A stretch of DNA of 64,000 nt, taken from assembly GCA_946902875.1 (NCBI GenBank), contig OX336336.1:6728545-6792544 (forward strand). Reading direction: 5' to 3'. The notes below the pieces were generated by a model. The model did no database searches. It worked only from the letters and a program-made list of their open reading frames with translations, and was not told the DNA's origin. Of the stretch, positions 32,412 through 43,768 are shown piece after piece (positions within the stretch are counted from its first letter, which is position 1; every line of letters starts with the position of its first letter). Source of the stretch: Nematopogon swammerdamellus. Its lineage: Eukaryota > Arthropoda > Insecta > Lepidoptera > Adelidae. The position numbers were made by a program, and so were the translations under genes.

Positions 32412-32799
32412 GTCAGCCTCGATAGCTCAGTAGTGCAGACAGTCAACTGTCGCTATTGAATGTTAAGCAACGCTGGGTGCGGTCAGTACTTGGATGGGTG
32501 ACCGCTGACCGTTGGAGGCTGACCGAGGTTCGGATTCCTCGTAAAACTGTAGGTCCCTTCCCTCCTAATCTTACTTGGTGGTAGGGTTTAACCCGCCCGG
32601 GTTGGTACCACCGCACTGAATGAAACGTCGGTCTAAACGGCTATGTAAATAGTTTGTGTTTTCCGACCAGTTCAGTGTAGCCGGCACGATCAAAGGGGGA
32701 AGCACTGACATGGCACCTAGTTCACCCGGTGTTATGGGCTGACATCACGGACGTTGTAGGTGATGTAGCCAACCGTGTCAGTTTCCATTAAAAAAAAAA
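32412..32799 (+). mobile_element. SINE-A, reference full-length copy
   Basis: Layout: 5' gtcagcctcgatagctcag (tRNA-like A box), a 5S-rRNA-like control region at 32463-32507 (ttaagcaacgctgggtgc, ggtcagtacttggatgggtg), gaggctgac at 32515-32523 that pairs with the first nine bases (32412-32420) like helix I of 5S rRNA, a B-box-like ggttcggattcc (32528-32539), the shared body (gtaaaactgtaggtccc, gttggtaccaccgcactg), tail A (gggctgacatcacggacg), and an A-run. Known: SINE3-type elements derive from 5S rRNA. Inferred: this is a tRNA/5S chimera. It needs a LINE in trans; none is identified as its partner. Confidence 0.93.
32463..32507 (+). promoter_or_regulatory. 5S-rRNA-like internal control region of SINE-A
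   Basis: ttaagcaacgctgggtgcgg followed by tcagtacttggatgggtgac matches the box A, intermediate element and box C region of animal 5S rRNA at most positions. In 5S genes this binds TFIIIA. Conserved in nearly all SINE-A heads here. Confidence 0.75.
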
Positions 32800-32862
32800 T
32801 CCGGTATGGGTGGCTGGGTCGGAGGGGCCAAAGCACACGCTCTTGGAGCCTTGGAGCCTTGC
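32800..32862 (-). mobile_element. SINE-B tail fragment
   Basis: ccggtatgggtggctgggtc and ggaggggccaaagcac follow directly on the A-run of the preceding SINE-A. Confidence 0.72.
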
Positions 32863-33359
32863 TGTTCGACTTGATTTAACTGGTGGTGGTGAAGACGGCG
32901 GCGGCGGTTAGCAATTTGAGGCGGACGGACAGATATTAGGTGCCAGCATCGTTTACTACGAAACCCTCGAAAACAAGTAACTGTGCCAAGCTTCTAAAGA
33001 AGTGCCTCCACTTTAGACCTAACTGCACATTAATTAAAGCTTGTGTGCCACGTCTGTTATGCTCGTATGCTCGTATTTGGTCTCTTTTGCTCATATTTGG
33101 ACTAAACGCAGCATATGGTAAACACTGGATCCCCGAACACAATGCTCCTTTGATGAGACTCGTGCGAGGGTGGCCGCGGGGAACATAATATTACCTATTA
33201 CAGAATGGACGCATGAGTTCTGAATGAAAAATACAATTCGGACCGAATAATTTTCTCATCCTTTCATTTCCATCGCTTTGCATACTATGTGACATCTAAC
33301 TTTAAGAAAGAACCTTAACCAGTTTACATAAATATTATTTCGTTTTCCAGACTTATTTC
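32863..33359. other. no gene seen
   Basis: A ggcggcggcgg run at 32895. Both strands have open frames of about 70-80 codons at 32940-33188 without recognisable domains. Confidence 0.4.
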
Positions 33360-33736
33360 CCAAGTGAACTTTATTTATATCCCAAGTTGGAACTTTATGT
33401 AGGCACTAAGTTGAAACTTTAAGTCCCAAATTGAAATAGTATGTCCCAAGTTGAATCTTTATGTCCTAAAATATTGAAACTTTATGTCCCAAGTTGAAAT
33501 TGAATGTCCCAAGTTGAAATTTTATGTCCCAATTTGAAACTAATATGTCTCAAGATGGAACTTTATGTCCCAAGTTGAAAGTTTATATGCCAAGTTGAAA
33601 CTTTATGTCCCAAGTTGAAACTTTATGTCCTAAGTTGAAACCTCATGTCCCAAGTTGAAACTTTATGTCCCAAGTTGGAACTTTATGTCCCAAGTTGAAA
33701 GTTTATATGCCAAGTTCAAACTTTATGTCCCAAATC
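33360..33736. repeat. ~20-bp minisatellite
   Basis: About 19 units of consensus cccaagttgaaactttatgt with point changes and occasional 1-3 bp insertions. No strand shows a long open frame through it. The ends decay gradually. Confidence 0.93.
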
Positions 33737-34117
33737 CAAATGCAAATCCAAATGTTTCTTTGGGGAAAGTTTTCTAAATTTGGCAACATTTGACAACGCA
33801 CTTAACACTTCTGCATGAAACACACAATCGTTGTTCTGTGTCAGTGAGGGTGGCGTATCATTTATGCTGTGGTATTGTTCAAAATGTGACACTTTATTTG
33901 CATACTGTTTCCGCCTGACTGCTGTTTGTCTAGCGCCGCCGCCGCCGCCGTCTCGCAGTGCTTTTTTTTTAGTGCTGCTCTACTTTCTCAATTCTTAGTT
34001 TATATGTTATTTCGAAACTTGTTTTGAACACTTACTGAGTTTGCCCTTCCTTCTAGGTAGGTACATACCTACCTATTGTTAGAGAAGTTTTCAATTTTGC
34101 CATTCATAAAATTAACA
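33737..34117. other. no gene seen
   Basis: Includes a (gcc)n run at 33933-33950. No gene. Confidence 0.4.
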
Positions 34118-34552
34118 CTAGCTTTTGCCCGCGGCTTCGCTCGCGGTAGACTCGATTTAATAGCAAATCCGATTTAAACGCAAATATGATAATAATAGTT
34201 TATTATCATATTTGCGTTTAAATCGGCTTCTCTCATATTCTCTCTCTGCCCCTCCCTCGCTCCCCCCTTCCTTCCTCTCCTTCCCTCGCTCGCCACCTCC
34301 CCTCCAATCATCTCACCTCCGTCCTTCTCTCCCATCTCCATCCGTCACTACCATTCGACGCTAAATTCCGTTCATACTATAATTTATTTGATACTGCTTA
34401 GCCCTAATTGCTATTTAGCGTTTTGGTTATAGTAAGCCTCAAGAACTACTCTTTACATCGGAGAAAATCGCATCAAAATCTGTTCAGCAGTTCCGGAGTT
34501 TACCTTAAAAATACATACATATAGATGTTCCCTTATATATAAGAAGTAGAGA
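34118..34552 (-). mobile_element. full-length non-autonomous Helitron
   Basis: Minus strand: 5' end TCTCTACTTCTTATAT at 34552 preceded by A; 3' end hairpin gcgagcgaagccgcgg and CTAG (34118-34121) followed by T. These are the hallmarks of Helitron insertion between A and T. 435 bp, with a polypyrimidine-rich centre and no coding capacity. A perfect 27-bp-arm palindrome sits at 34169-34226. Confidence 0.88.
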
Positions 34553-34999
34553 TCGAGATAATGGTGGACTAACGGGAGACCTCAAAACTTCGGAAGATTA
34601 TTTGGGAATAATGACAAATGAAAAATACAATGTTGGTCTGTTGATTATATTATATAAATTATTGAACAGGTGACCGGACTGAGTCAAGCATAAGTGAAAG
34701 TGAACCAATTGTTGAACAGAGACATCCAATCCGTTGTTTTGGTCACATACACAATATCTACCTACGCTGAATAAAAGCGAACCAGTTTCTTTAATGTATG
34801 CCAGGTAAAGTTTCTGTGAAACAGTTGCAGATGTTGTGACAGAACTCATGGGGACACAAAGAAGAGCTTATTCATTAGGTATGTACCCACATACTATTAT
34901 TTTACATTTAGTTCCTAAACAGCAACTTACACATTTAGTACCGCGTGGGGCAGGTACTTAAAAAGAATAGCTCTCCAATGTATCTCTCCTCGTGCATGT
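34553..34999. other. no gene seen
   Basis: AT-rich; nothing supportable. Confidence 0.45.
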
Positions 35000-35145
35000 C
35001 GTAAAAGGCGACTAAGGGATAAGGACAAGATGCCGTGCTAAAGGGCGATAGGATAGCCACCTCTCACCTTAGAAAGGGCCTTCCACCGAGTCATGCAGCT
35101 GGTAGGTCTTAGAAATAGAAATAGAAATAGAAAATATTTATTTCA
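35000..35145 (+). repeat. interspersed repeat plus (gaaata)n microsatellite
   Basis: atctctcctcgtgcatgtcg and aaaggcgactaagggataag are a familiar moth repeat; a related piece is at 55345-55388. It ends in a gaaatagaaatagaaatag microsatellite at 35109-35137. Confidence 0.65.
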
Positions 35146-35374
35146 ACTTAGTGAATTTACACACAAAAAAAAACTACTTATATACGTACATCATATTATT
35201 TTACAATTCACTTAAATGGCCTAGACGCAGCTCAATGTGCCTTCGTGCCTTACTTGCTACTTGATAGTTATTTTGTCCGATTCTCGGGATACAGCGTGTG
35301 GTATGTGTGTACATATTCCTAAACAAAACATGGAATGGAATTAGGTAGTATACAGTAGAGTTAGTAATGAGTAG

Positions 35375-35582
35375 TTAGTGTAAGTAGTGGTAGCTCATTC
35401 CGTTTCTGTAGGTAATTTATTCACAGAACGGGTAAAATGTGGAACGCTATTGGAATGCTATTTCCCCTCAAGTACAGCTTGGGGTTTCTCAAAAGGAGCG
35501 TGAAAAGGCTCCTGTCAGGCCGGCATGTTATTCGCAATCCTCGTACATCACAGAATGTCTATAGGCATCGTTAGACACCACC
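35375..35582 (+). pseudogene. LINE ORF2 C-terminal remnant
   Basis: Continuous frame FIHRTGKMWNAIGMLFPLKY, then FLKRSVKRLLSGRHVIRNPR and TSQNVYRHR before a stop. The RTGK.WN...FP..Y...FK..V pattern is the C-terminus of jockey/CR1-like elements. An upstream stop and loss of the rest mark it as a fragment. Confidence 0.82.
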
Positions 35583-35834
35583 TCGTAGGTAAAGCTACCA
35601 CACTGTCGGTCGACCTTTCCATGAAACGTTTCAAAAAATGTTTGAATTGAAGGTCTTTAGGGGTTTACTTCTTATCTAGCCTGTCACGTGGTGTGAGTTT
35701 CCTTGGAATTCAAATGTTGGTACAAAACATTGAGTAGACATCAGACGTTACAAGTCTGTCGTATTTTCTAAATTCGACGATGATATACTTAAGTGGAAAC
35801 ATTCTTTTAGAAGGTTTAACATAAATTACTACGT

Positions 35835-36530
35835 TATGTTTTCCCTTTGAGTCCCTTTGACTCAAAATAGTCCTACCTCCCCTTGGCTCCCAGGCCCTTT
35901 TGGCGGCGCTCAAAAACGCAAAATTTTGGCGCGCGCGCTCCCACACAAATTCGAATATCCCGCCTCAATCGATCGATCCATCAATATTCGTTATTCTGTC
36001 TTGTTTGTACTGAAATTACGCGTTCAGTGATACCAAACTCTTCAGGATTCACTTATTTAGAAGCACAGACCGATTTTTTGAACTCCAGGCAAAAAAAAAA
36101 CACACTCGAATTTTTTTTTGAATTTTTCTGACCAAAACTGTACAATTTCGTCTTACATATGGTATACCGAAATAAGCGCATTGAAACGAACTATCAAATA
36201 CCGAAATACGTTTACGGGTACAATCTTTGTCTATTCCAGGGTCAGTGGAAATGTCAGCTGCCAAAAGTGACATTTTATTTTCTGTCAACTTCATTATTTT
36301 TTTTCTGTGTGAAGGTTATTGTGTGCCCAGTCGTGTCTGAGAATAGTTATTAGTAAGTTTTAACCAAGAAATGATACCAGTATTGAGTGTTTTGTTAGAA
36401 AATTGGTAGAATTAGATACTGAATTAAAACTAGCGGCGCGCAATAAGTGGAGCGCGCGCTCCACTTGGGAGCCAAGGGTAGGCGACGAAAACGGGAGCGC
36501 GCGCTCCACTTGAGACTCGAAGGGTTAACT
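35835..36530. repeat. possible inverted-ended element with gcgcgc palindromes
   Basis: Left edge has ctaccccttggctcccag-like sequence (35873-35894); right edge has the complement gggagccaagggtagg (36468-36483) between two ggagcgcgcgctcc palindromes (36449-36462 and 36494-36507). ggcgcgcgcgctccc also occurs at 35929. The interior has unrecognised open frames. Confidence 0.5.
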
Positions 36531-36954
36531 GATGTTTCATCTCGCTTTACTTAGGAAATCAGAAAGACTTATAATAATACACGACTTTCTAATAAAAAAC
36601 TTAATAAATCTACATAACTAATATTTTCCTAATACGACAAGACCCCGCCTCTCCTTGCCATGCACGGCGACGGTTATAAAAAGGTTAATTCTATAACCTA
36701 GTGTATGTAAAAGCTCATTCCTAAACATAGAATTCCACACTCGTGTTCGCTCCATTATCCCAGGCGAGACAGCAACTGAGTGCTTGCGAGACTGAACTGG
36801 CCATTCACTATAGATCATGGTGGCCAACATTTTTTCCAACACCTCGGACGGTACTCTACAAAATTAGTAAACTTCTATTTCTCCGAACATGAGTCATAAG
36901 TTGAAGTTCGAATCGAACCCCGAACTTCACTGACATCTAATATATTATGTTATG
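36531..36954. other. no gene seen
   Basis: A 74-codon minus-strand frame at 36618-36842 is not recognisable and lacks splice support. Confidence 0.35.
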
Positions 36955-37168
36955 CCTAGTTGCTTTCAGTTGTAGATTCTTTCCCTTACCTTACCAGGCG
37001 TTTGGTAAACCAGCCATGATTGGTTCCACACACAGCTCAATGTAGCTGGTTGGTAGTGGTACGACCAAAGGTAGCATTGGCATGGCACATAAGCCCGTCA
37101 GAAATATGGTGTAAGGGGCTGACATTACGGATTTATGAAGTTAGGTAGCCAACTATGATTGGTTAGGT
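36955..37168 (+). mobile_element. old, strongly diverged SINE-A
   Basis: Traces of body (cagttgtagattctttccct, ttaccaggcg) and tail A (cagctcaatgtagctgg, ggggctgacattacgga, gtagccaactatg) in the right order but with many changes. No head. Confidence 0.65.
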
Positions 37169-37657
37169 AGGGGCTGTCCATAAACCACGTGGACAGCATA
37201 GTTTCCTCATAGTTTCCCGAAAAATCCAAGATTGTCCACGAATCAGTGGCCAAAATGTGTCCAAGTGGTTTATTGTCCATAAATCCCTTATTAGGGGTTT
37301 ATTGCCACTCATTAGAAATGTAAATAGAAAGATGATTTATTCGTCACTAATTTTTAAACAAAACAAATAAATAAAAACTGTAAATTATAAACATACAAAT
37401 GACGACGAAAAGGTTAACAATATTATTTCCTATTACTGAACTGCAACCTCTTTTTGCAATGTATTTTATGTTATTTTTATTATTATATACTGTATCTATG
37501 TACTGATATGTATATTTACATACAACGGCATGTATTTATTTGTTTATGTATATATTTGTATATATGTATGTTATACGTATGTATTATTGTATATATATTA
37601 CTTTCCTGTCCAAATGTCTGCACTACCCTTGTCATATTTCTTCCTCACTTACTCTCA
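37169..37657. other. no gene seen
   Basis: AT-rich with (tatg/tgta)-rich simple sequence at 37490-37600. Confidence 0.45.
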
Positions 37658-37850
37658 TCCCCCAAAGGTTGACTGGAAGAAATCACTTAAAGTGATAAGT
37701 CCGCCTTTGCACGCTACTTTTCTCTTGTACTGTGCGAAGAATTGTAAATTTCTATTCCTCTTCTGTATGATATCTTCTGTCTTCTTCCGTGTCTTTGTTA
37801 GTGTGTTTGTGTGCAATAAAGTATTTCTATTCTATTCTATTCTATTATCT
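37658..37850 (+). mobile_element. LINE 3'-end fragment, AATAAAGT family
   Basis: cccaaaggttgactggaag, gataagtccgcctttgcac, then caataaagtatttctattct with an (attct)n tail. The polyadenylation-like aataaa before the tail fits a retrotransposon 3' end. Confidence 0.75.
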
Positions 37851-39774
37851 TTTGGGAATCAATATTGTTCATGTCCGTGACACAAGCGACTCGGTCGGAT
37901 CCGCCAGCACGTTCGCTAGTGAATGGCGTGCTTAGAGCATGAGTGAGCTTCGCTTAGCTCGGGGACAGATTGAATGGACAATGCAGCCACTTTCCTTTCC
38001 TGGCTCAGATGGCTCCTTGTAAGGAGCTACTCTTACTTACGGCTCGTCCGATTCTGGCGTGCGAGCCGCGACCACTTTTTGTGGAACGAAAGACTTGATT
38101 GTAAAGTGTACCTGGCTGTGACTCTTATATTATAGTCGATGGGTTTATCCGTCCGTTTGTGTGTCACAGAATTTAGTTGCTAAACAATTTGAGTAATTTC
38201 CCAATAAATAAATTAGCGATTTTTTTTACGATTTTATACTTTCTACAAACTTAGGAAGTATAAAATTGTAAAAAAATCTGTTCTTTATCAATTTGGAGAT
38301 TATTAGTCGAGAAAAACCGAAAATGTGAGATGCTTTGTGATTTTGGTAACCTAATATTATATGGTTACATTTGATATATATGATTAAGTTACATTTGACA
38401 GCAGGAGAGAAAAAGAGGGTGTAACACGCTTTTATTTGAAAACTGTAAAAAAATTAGAAAATGGCTTGTTTCCAATCGTAATACATTTATGTTTAACTTT
38501 TTAGCTCATTTTTAACAATATAAAAGTTTGTTTAAAAAAAAATTACGTGTATTTTTATTTTTTCTATTAGAAATACACATAATAGAAAATAATTCCAAAG
38601 TCAATAACCCCACCCCTATTAGCGCTGACGAATTCCGTCGTCGCGGTTTATTGTTTATCCTTCTCCTTGTCAATACTGTTTTGTTTATTTGGTTAGGCAA
38701 CTTTGTGAGTTTCATCAGGGTTCTTAAATTAGGGGTTATAAATTGACTAGCTAATTGAGGTTTTCGTTTTCAATAACAAATATACCTAGTATTAAAGTTG
38801 AATAAGTAAATATGTTGCTTTTTTTTGTATGCCACTTAAGTATTTATTAAACTTTCTTTGATAGTATGTATATCTTTCGGTTAATTTCACATTAATATAT
38901 TATTTGAGTCTTCACATAATTGTACGACAAAAAATATAGTAAATGTACTTTATTAATTTTTTTGTGTTTAATTATAGAAGTAATAAAATCATACGTTTAT
39001 TTACATTTAGTTTCTTCGTTGTGTAATAAAATTGTTCGGTTTGGAAAACAAATTATACCATACGCCAAATACTAAAGGTTCCAATATGTTCTACAGTTGT
39101 TTATATACTAGCTATTCGTTACTCCTACAGTTAAAGTTCATTGTAGTTTATTGCTAAACGAGGCTGTTAAATTTTATTAAAATAATAACTTATCGTTTAT
39201 GGGTCGATTTGGTCTCGCGATAGGGGGCCCGGATAACGACCGGCGGCTTCTGAGACGCGCAGGATAACACTTGCGAAGGAAATTAATGTACATAATATGT
39301 GTAATGTAACTATAATAAAAATATGTTGAAGTATTAACTATAAATTATATCATCTCAATGCAGATCGGATGAATAAAGTAAAATAAGTTAAAATAATTGG
39401 CATGCTTTCATAGACATTTACATTCATTATGTTACAGTAAACAACCTTTTTCATTTTAAACGTGTTTTGACCTTACAACAGTTTCATTAGAATTACTTAG
39501 TCCGAAAAGTAAAGGCCCATAAATTTAAAATCAATAAAATAGTCAAATGAAATGAAAATTAAAAAAAAACTTTTATTTCACTTAAAAACGTATAGAAGGT
39601 AGTTTTAATGCCTATGTAATTTTCCGCCAGTCTACCCTTTTAAACATATTCATACCCTAGGTGCAACAAAATAGTCTATTGCGCCATTTCTTTTCTCTTT
39701 ATTTGAATAGGACAACGGATAGAGAATAATGCCAGCGCCATAGTACCTATTGAAAAACTCTTCAAATATCTCTA
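37851..39774. other. long featureless AT-rich stretch
   Basis: One hairpin at 38218-38279 (gattttttttacgatttta and its near complement around a 13-bp loop). A small GC-rich patch at 39215-39262. Otherwise nothing I can support. Confidence 0.45.
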
Positions 39775-39868
39775 ACCATCACGCGAATTGTGAACGCGTA
39801 GTTGCTGCGCGCACTCGCGCTATGCCTGCAGGAAGGAAATGGCTACGGAACCCTCTGTGTGAACAACG
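39775..39868 (-). repeat. GGTTCCGTA-family fragment
   Basis: Minus strand begins agggttccgtagccatttcc and shares the gcatagcg...gcgcgcag patch with 25745-25830. Confidence 0.6.
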
Positions 39869-41532
39869 ATCGCACCTTATTCTATGTTCGTCGCTACAAC
39901 ACACGCTTCCTCAAAGAATGAAAGCATTCTTTGAGGAATCCAAAACGTGTCCAACAATGAAAATATAATTTCATTATATTTTCGTTGTTGGACAGTTATA
40001 ATAATCCGCACATTTATATGATAACAATCCGATTTGTCGCATCGCGACGGGTACTAATTAACGTTGACAGAAATAAAGGGTAAAGGCGCGCGCAGTGAGA
40101 CTAAAATCTTTGACAGCATCAAAATAAACAACTCAAAATCGCTTCAGAGCGTGAAACGGCGCATGACAACGTGCTTGGAATAACGATGCGGACGCTCAAA
40201 AAGCATTCGTTTCTGAGTGCTACCAATCCGCTGCGTGAAATGCGGAATATTTCTTGGTCGACTGTTTTTTTTTCGAATGAAATGAAATGAAAATATACTT
40301 TATTCCATAATGAAAAGTGACAAACGGCGGACTTAAAGCCTAAAGGCTTTCTATATCAGTCACGCCAGCGATTGTGTTGCGAAATTGAATGAAAAAAAAT
40401 ATATCACGGACACCCGACAGAATCGAAGCTTACGCTTTGTATTTAAAATTCAATTATTAATTTAATTTCAATCGGGATATCGCCTAAATATCTTGAAAGG
40501 AATATCTATGAGATATTCCTTTCAACTTACATAAACAATGATTAAAATTTAAAAGACTCTCATAGATGGCGCTGCGGGCAGCGCAGCTAACGCTCCTCGT
40601 TGCAGCGAGGAGCGTTGCGACTTCCTTTCGTACTTTCGTGACATTTTACTTTTTATGAGTTAGGTCCCCATCCCAAATGTGCGTTAAAAAAAGCTTCGCT
40701 TAAAAAATAATATTATAATTCAACATACAAATAAATACATCCATTAAATATGGATATATCCTCAACTTAATTTTTTTTTACGTACATAATATACTCGTAG
40801 TATGTTATATTTATCGTGATTAAAACTTAGTATGTAAGTAATATTTAAAAATAAAGCTCTATAAGGTTTCTTGCCCGGTTCCTTTCTGAACAGGACATGA
40901 AAAAAATAATGATGACGAACCATACGGAATATGCATATGTCTCATCGTTGATTTATAATAAAAACACACTGCCCTCATTTTGACTTCACCGTAGTCGGGT
41001 AATAATTTAGTGTGCGTGGCCATGCAGCTAGAAACGGCTAGTCTAGTAAATGGTTCATGCAACGCTAATTAAGATAAAGAAATTAGAATAAAATTTGTGC
41101 GCGTACCTTACTTACTAGAATTTTTTTCACCCTCGTGTTTCTATAAATTGAAATAAATCTTATAAATGTGCATACCTACAGCCCTTTTGTAGCTATTTAG
41201 ATGTCGTAAAAATACCGACCGCTCGTGAACTACTTAACATTCTCATACCTACACCTACTTGTTCAGAGTGGATGCCGTGCGCAGACTCGGTTCGTGTTGT
41301 ATCAGTCGATCAGACTTATTGTCTGTTTATGTTAATTTTCGTCCCCTAAAATTAAACTGACTTCAGTGACTGAGAGGGGCTCACGCACGGAGAAGATAGA
41401 CGGAGAGGGGTTCTAAGCAAACTGGGTACTTCGCGACCAACTGGGGGCATACGAGGTGGAAGTGGGCGTTACACCCAGTACTTTTTTTTCAAAACCTTGC
41501 TTTGGTCACGTTACGTCCAATATGTTTTTATA
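39869..41532. other. no gene; small hairpins and a repeat end
   Basis: 40285-40375 holds a moth retroelement-like 3' end in reverse (gaaatgaaatgaaaatatac). Perfect hairpins occur at 40488-40525 (ttgaaaggaatatc arms) and 40592-40614 (aacgctcctcg arms). 41270-41480 is GC-balanced but shows no exon. Confidence 0.45.
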
Positions 41533-41982
41533 AGTTTAATACTCGGTTTAATAGCAAATCCTATTTAATCGCAAATACTACAATAAACGATCGCTACTCT
41601 TATACTATTTTCTCTCTATCTCCCTCTCTCCCTCGCTCCCCCCTCCCTTCCTCTCCCTCCCTCCCCTCATTCCCTCTCTCCCTCCCCTCCTTTCCTTCCT
41701 CCAATCCCCCCACCCCCTCCCCTCCATCCTTCTCTCCCCTCTTCATCCGGAACTACCATTCGACACTAAATTCCGTTCATACTGTACTTTCATTGATGCT
41801 GCCCAGCCCTATTGCTATTTAACATGATGATAGCCTATAGTGAGTATCAAAAACTACTCTTTACATTGGTGCGTGTTTCAGGATCAGCACGATCCTGAAA
41901 CACTGAAAATCTGTTCAGTGGTTCAGGAGTTTACCTTAAACGATACACACAGACATACGTTCCCTTTTATAAGAAGTAGAGA
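41533..41982 (-). mobile_element. Helitron, 3'-truncated, same subfamily as 34118
   Basis: Minus strand starts TCTCTACTTCTTATAA at 41982 preceded by A. The same internal blocks follow, including the long pyrimidine tract and tttaatagcaaatccta, but the terminal hairpin and CTAG are missing. The open frame across the pyrimidine tract is low-complexity and not a gene. Confidence 0.82.
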
Positions 41983-42036
41983 TATAGATAGAGCTAGAGT
42001 AGAGATAGAGATAGAGATAGGGATAGGGATAGGGAT
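41983..42036. repeat. (agagat)/(agggat) microsatellite
   Basis: gatagagatagagatagaga passing into ggatagggatagggat, directly at the 5' edge of the Helitron. Confidence 0.85.
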
Positions 42037-42724
42037 TCACAGTAATTTTTTTTATCGAAAGTCAAGATAATCAAATCGTGTTTTCAAAAAATACCAATCT
42101 ACCCTGGTTGGTATGTGATGTTTTACATATTTTATATTAAATGGAATATGACAGGTGAGTAATTGGTGGTATATCTCTACAGAAAGAGCGGAATTTTACT
42201 TTTTATGCAGCCGTAGTGGTGTGGGATTTATTGAATACGTAGTCGGGCCTCCCTCAGCTACTCCCCGCACTAGCGAAATTCTTAACTAGAAAGAGCGTGC
42301 ACAGCAACTCCTCTCTACCTATGCTCTCCGTGGGCACACGACTAGGGAGCAACTAGGACTGCTGAAGTGGGTAAATTCACAATAAAATTGATTCCAGTAA
42401 TTCGATGTAAAAGGTGGAAATACTTCTTAAGAACCTTGTCACACTCACCGGCTTGTTGGTAGATGAGAAATTATGGTAGGTAGACGGTATAAAGTCAGAA
42501 TTAACTTCAAAATCCATTTTATTTCAAGTTATTTTATGGAGTACCAAAGAACCACTTATATAAATTTTATGGCAATCTCCCCTTTCCAAATGTGAGAGTG
42601 ACAATTTGCGTTTTTTTTTATTCACATTATTGGGTTATTTATTATAGTTTTATTCGAATTATTTTCGATTGTTACGATTCGATTATTTTCAATTCCTTAC
42701 ATTTTTTATTCCACAATCAAGTCT
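42037..42724. other. no gene seen
   Basis: A GC-balanced patch at 42235-42370 is unassigned. Confidence 0.4.
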
Positions 42725-42749
42725 TTTGTTACTACCTACTTATATTTCA

Positions 42750-42887
42750 CAACATACGACTCTCAAAAATCCAAAGTTTGACTGGAAGAAACCCCTGAAG
42801 GGATAGGTTCGCCTTTGCTTATCATGTAACATGTACCGTGCTTTTTTCTGTAAAATGTTTTTGGAGCAATAAAGTAGTTCTATCACT
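42750..42887 (+). mobile_element. LINE 3'-end fragment, AATAAAGT family
   Basis: gactctcaaaaatccaaagt, ttgactggaagaaaccc, ggataggttcgcctttgc, gtttttggagcaataaagta. Confidence 0.72.
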
Positions 42888-43244
42888 GCTTTGAAAATAT
42901 GTGTTAAAATATTATTTTAGCCAACCAATAGTCTCATTCTATTTTCAAAATCTTCTGGAATTGAAACCGAATATTTCAAGAAACTGAAATGGGTGAGCCA
43001 ACTTTAGCTAAGCTTAGCTAAATTAAAAAGATTAGCGTTTTTGTCTTGTCCTCAATTCACGGTTTTCCGGGTTTCAAAATTAATACATAATTTTAATACT
43101 TTTTTATCAGCAATAAATATAATTACTACAAATTTTATAAATTTGTTAAATATAAGGGAAAGCGACTTTGCGCCTATGTACTTACGACAGAGAATTTGAG
43201 TTAGGTACGAGGGGTAAAGTAACGAAGGCGTGGTCCGCATGCAC

Positions 43245-43395
43245 CTAAGTAGATAGATAGATAGAAAATTCTTTATTGCTCCAGTAAACATTAAACAGTA
43301 ACAAATACATTAGAAAATTTACATAAGTAAAATATACATTATCCCTTGCAGAGATTTCTTACAGTCAACCTTTGGATGTTTGAGATTCGATAATA
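43245..43395 (-). mobile_element. LINE 3'-end fragment, AATAAAGT family
   Basis: Reverse complement of the same block: agatagatagatagaaaatt, ctttattgctccagtaaa, cagtcaacctttggatgtt. Confidence 0.72.
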
Positions 43396-43524
43396 CAGTG
43401 GAATGTAAGTAGGTAGTAGCAAAAGAGTTGAGCGTGAGAATTGAAGATAAAATAATAATAAGAATACTTATTAACAAATATAAGTACATGCTAGTAAAAT
43501 ACAAGCCATACATGTGTTAATACA

Positions 43525-43735
43525 TATTTTTAGGTTTCCGTATCGGAAGCCTAATAATACTGAGACTCCGTCGTCCGTCCGTCCGTCTGTCCGAGGGCTG
43601 TATCTCTTGAACCGTAAATAGGTAGCCCGTTGAAACTTTCACAGAATATGCGTTACTATGGCGGATGAAACAACAAATACGAAAAATAAGAAAAAGTTAA
43701 AAATTAAGGGGGGCCCCCATACAAGAAACATTTTA
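43525..43735 (-). mobile_element. GGTTCCGTA-family repeat
   Basis: aggtttccgtatcggaagcc, (cgtc)n run, ggctgtatctcttgaaccg, gttgaaactttcacagaata, ggggggcccccatacaag. It lies just upstream of the truncated LINE. Confidence 0.72.
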
Positions 43736-43768
43736 TTAAAATAGATTAGTCACACTATTTAATAACAG

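Noticed and set aside
32412..32523. Genuine 5S rRNA gene
   Set aside because: The 5' half is not 5S-like, it lacks a T-run terminator at the end, and it is part of a repeated SINE.
33360..33736. Regular 20-bp repeats resembling a CRISPR array
   Set aside because: Units abut with no unique spacers, and the host is a eukaryote; it is a minisatellite.
41502..41822. 106-codon Ser/Pro-rich protein
   Set aside because: It is the pyrimidine-rich centre of a Helitron; low-complexity translation.
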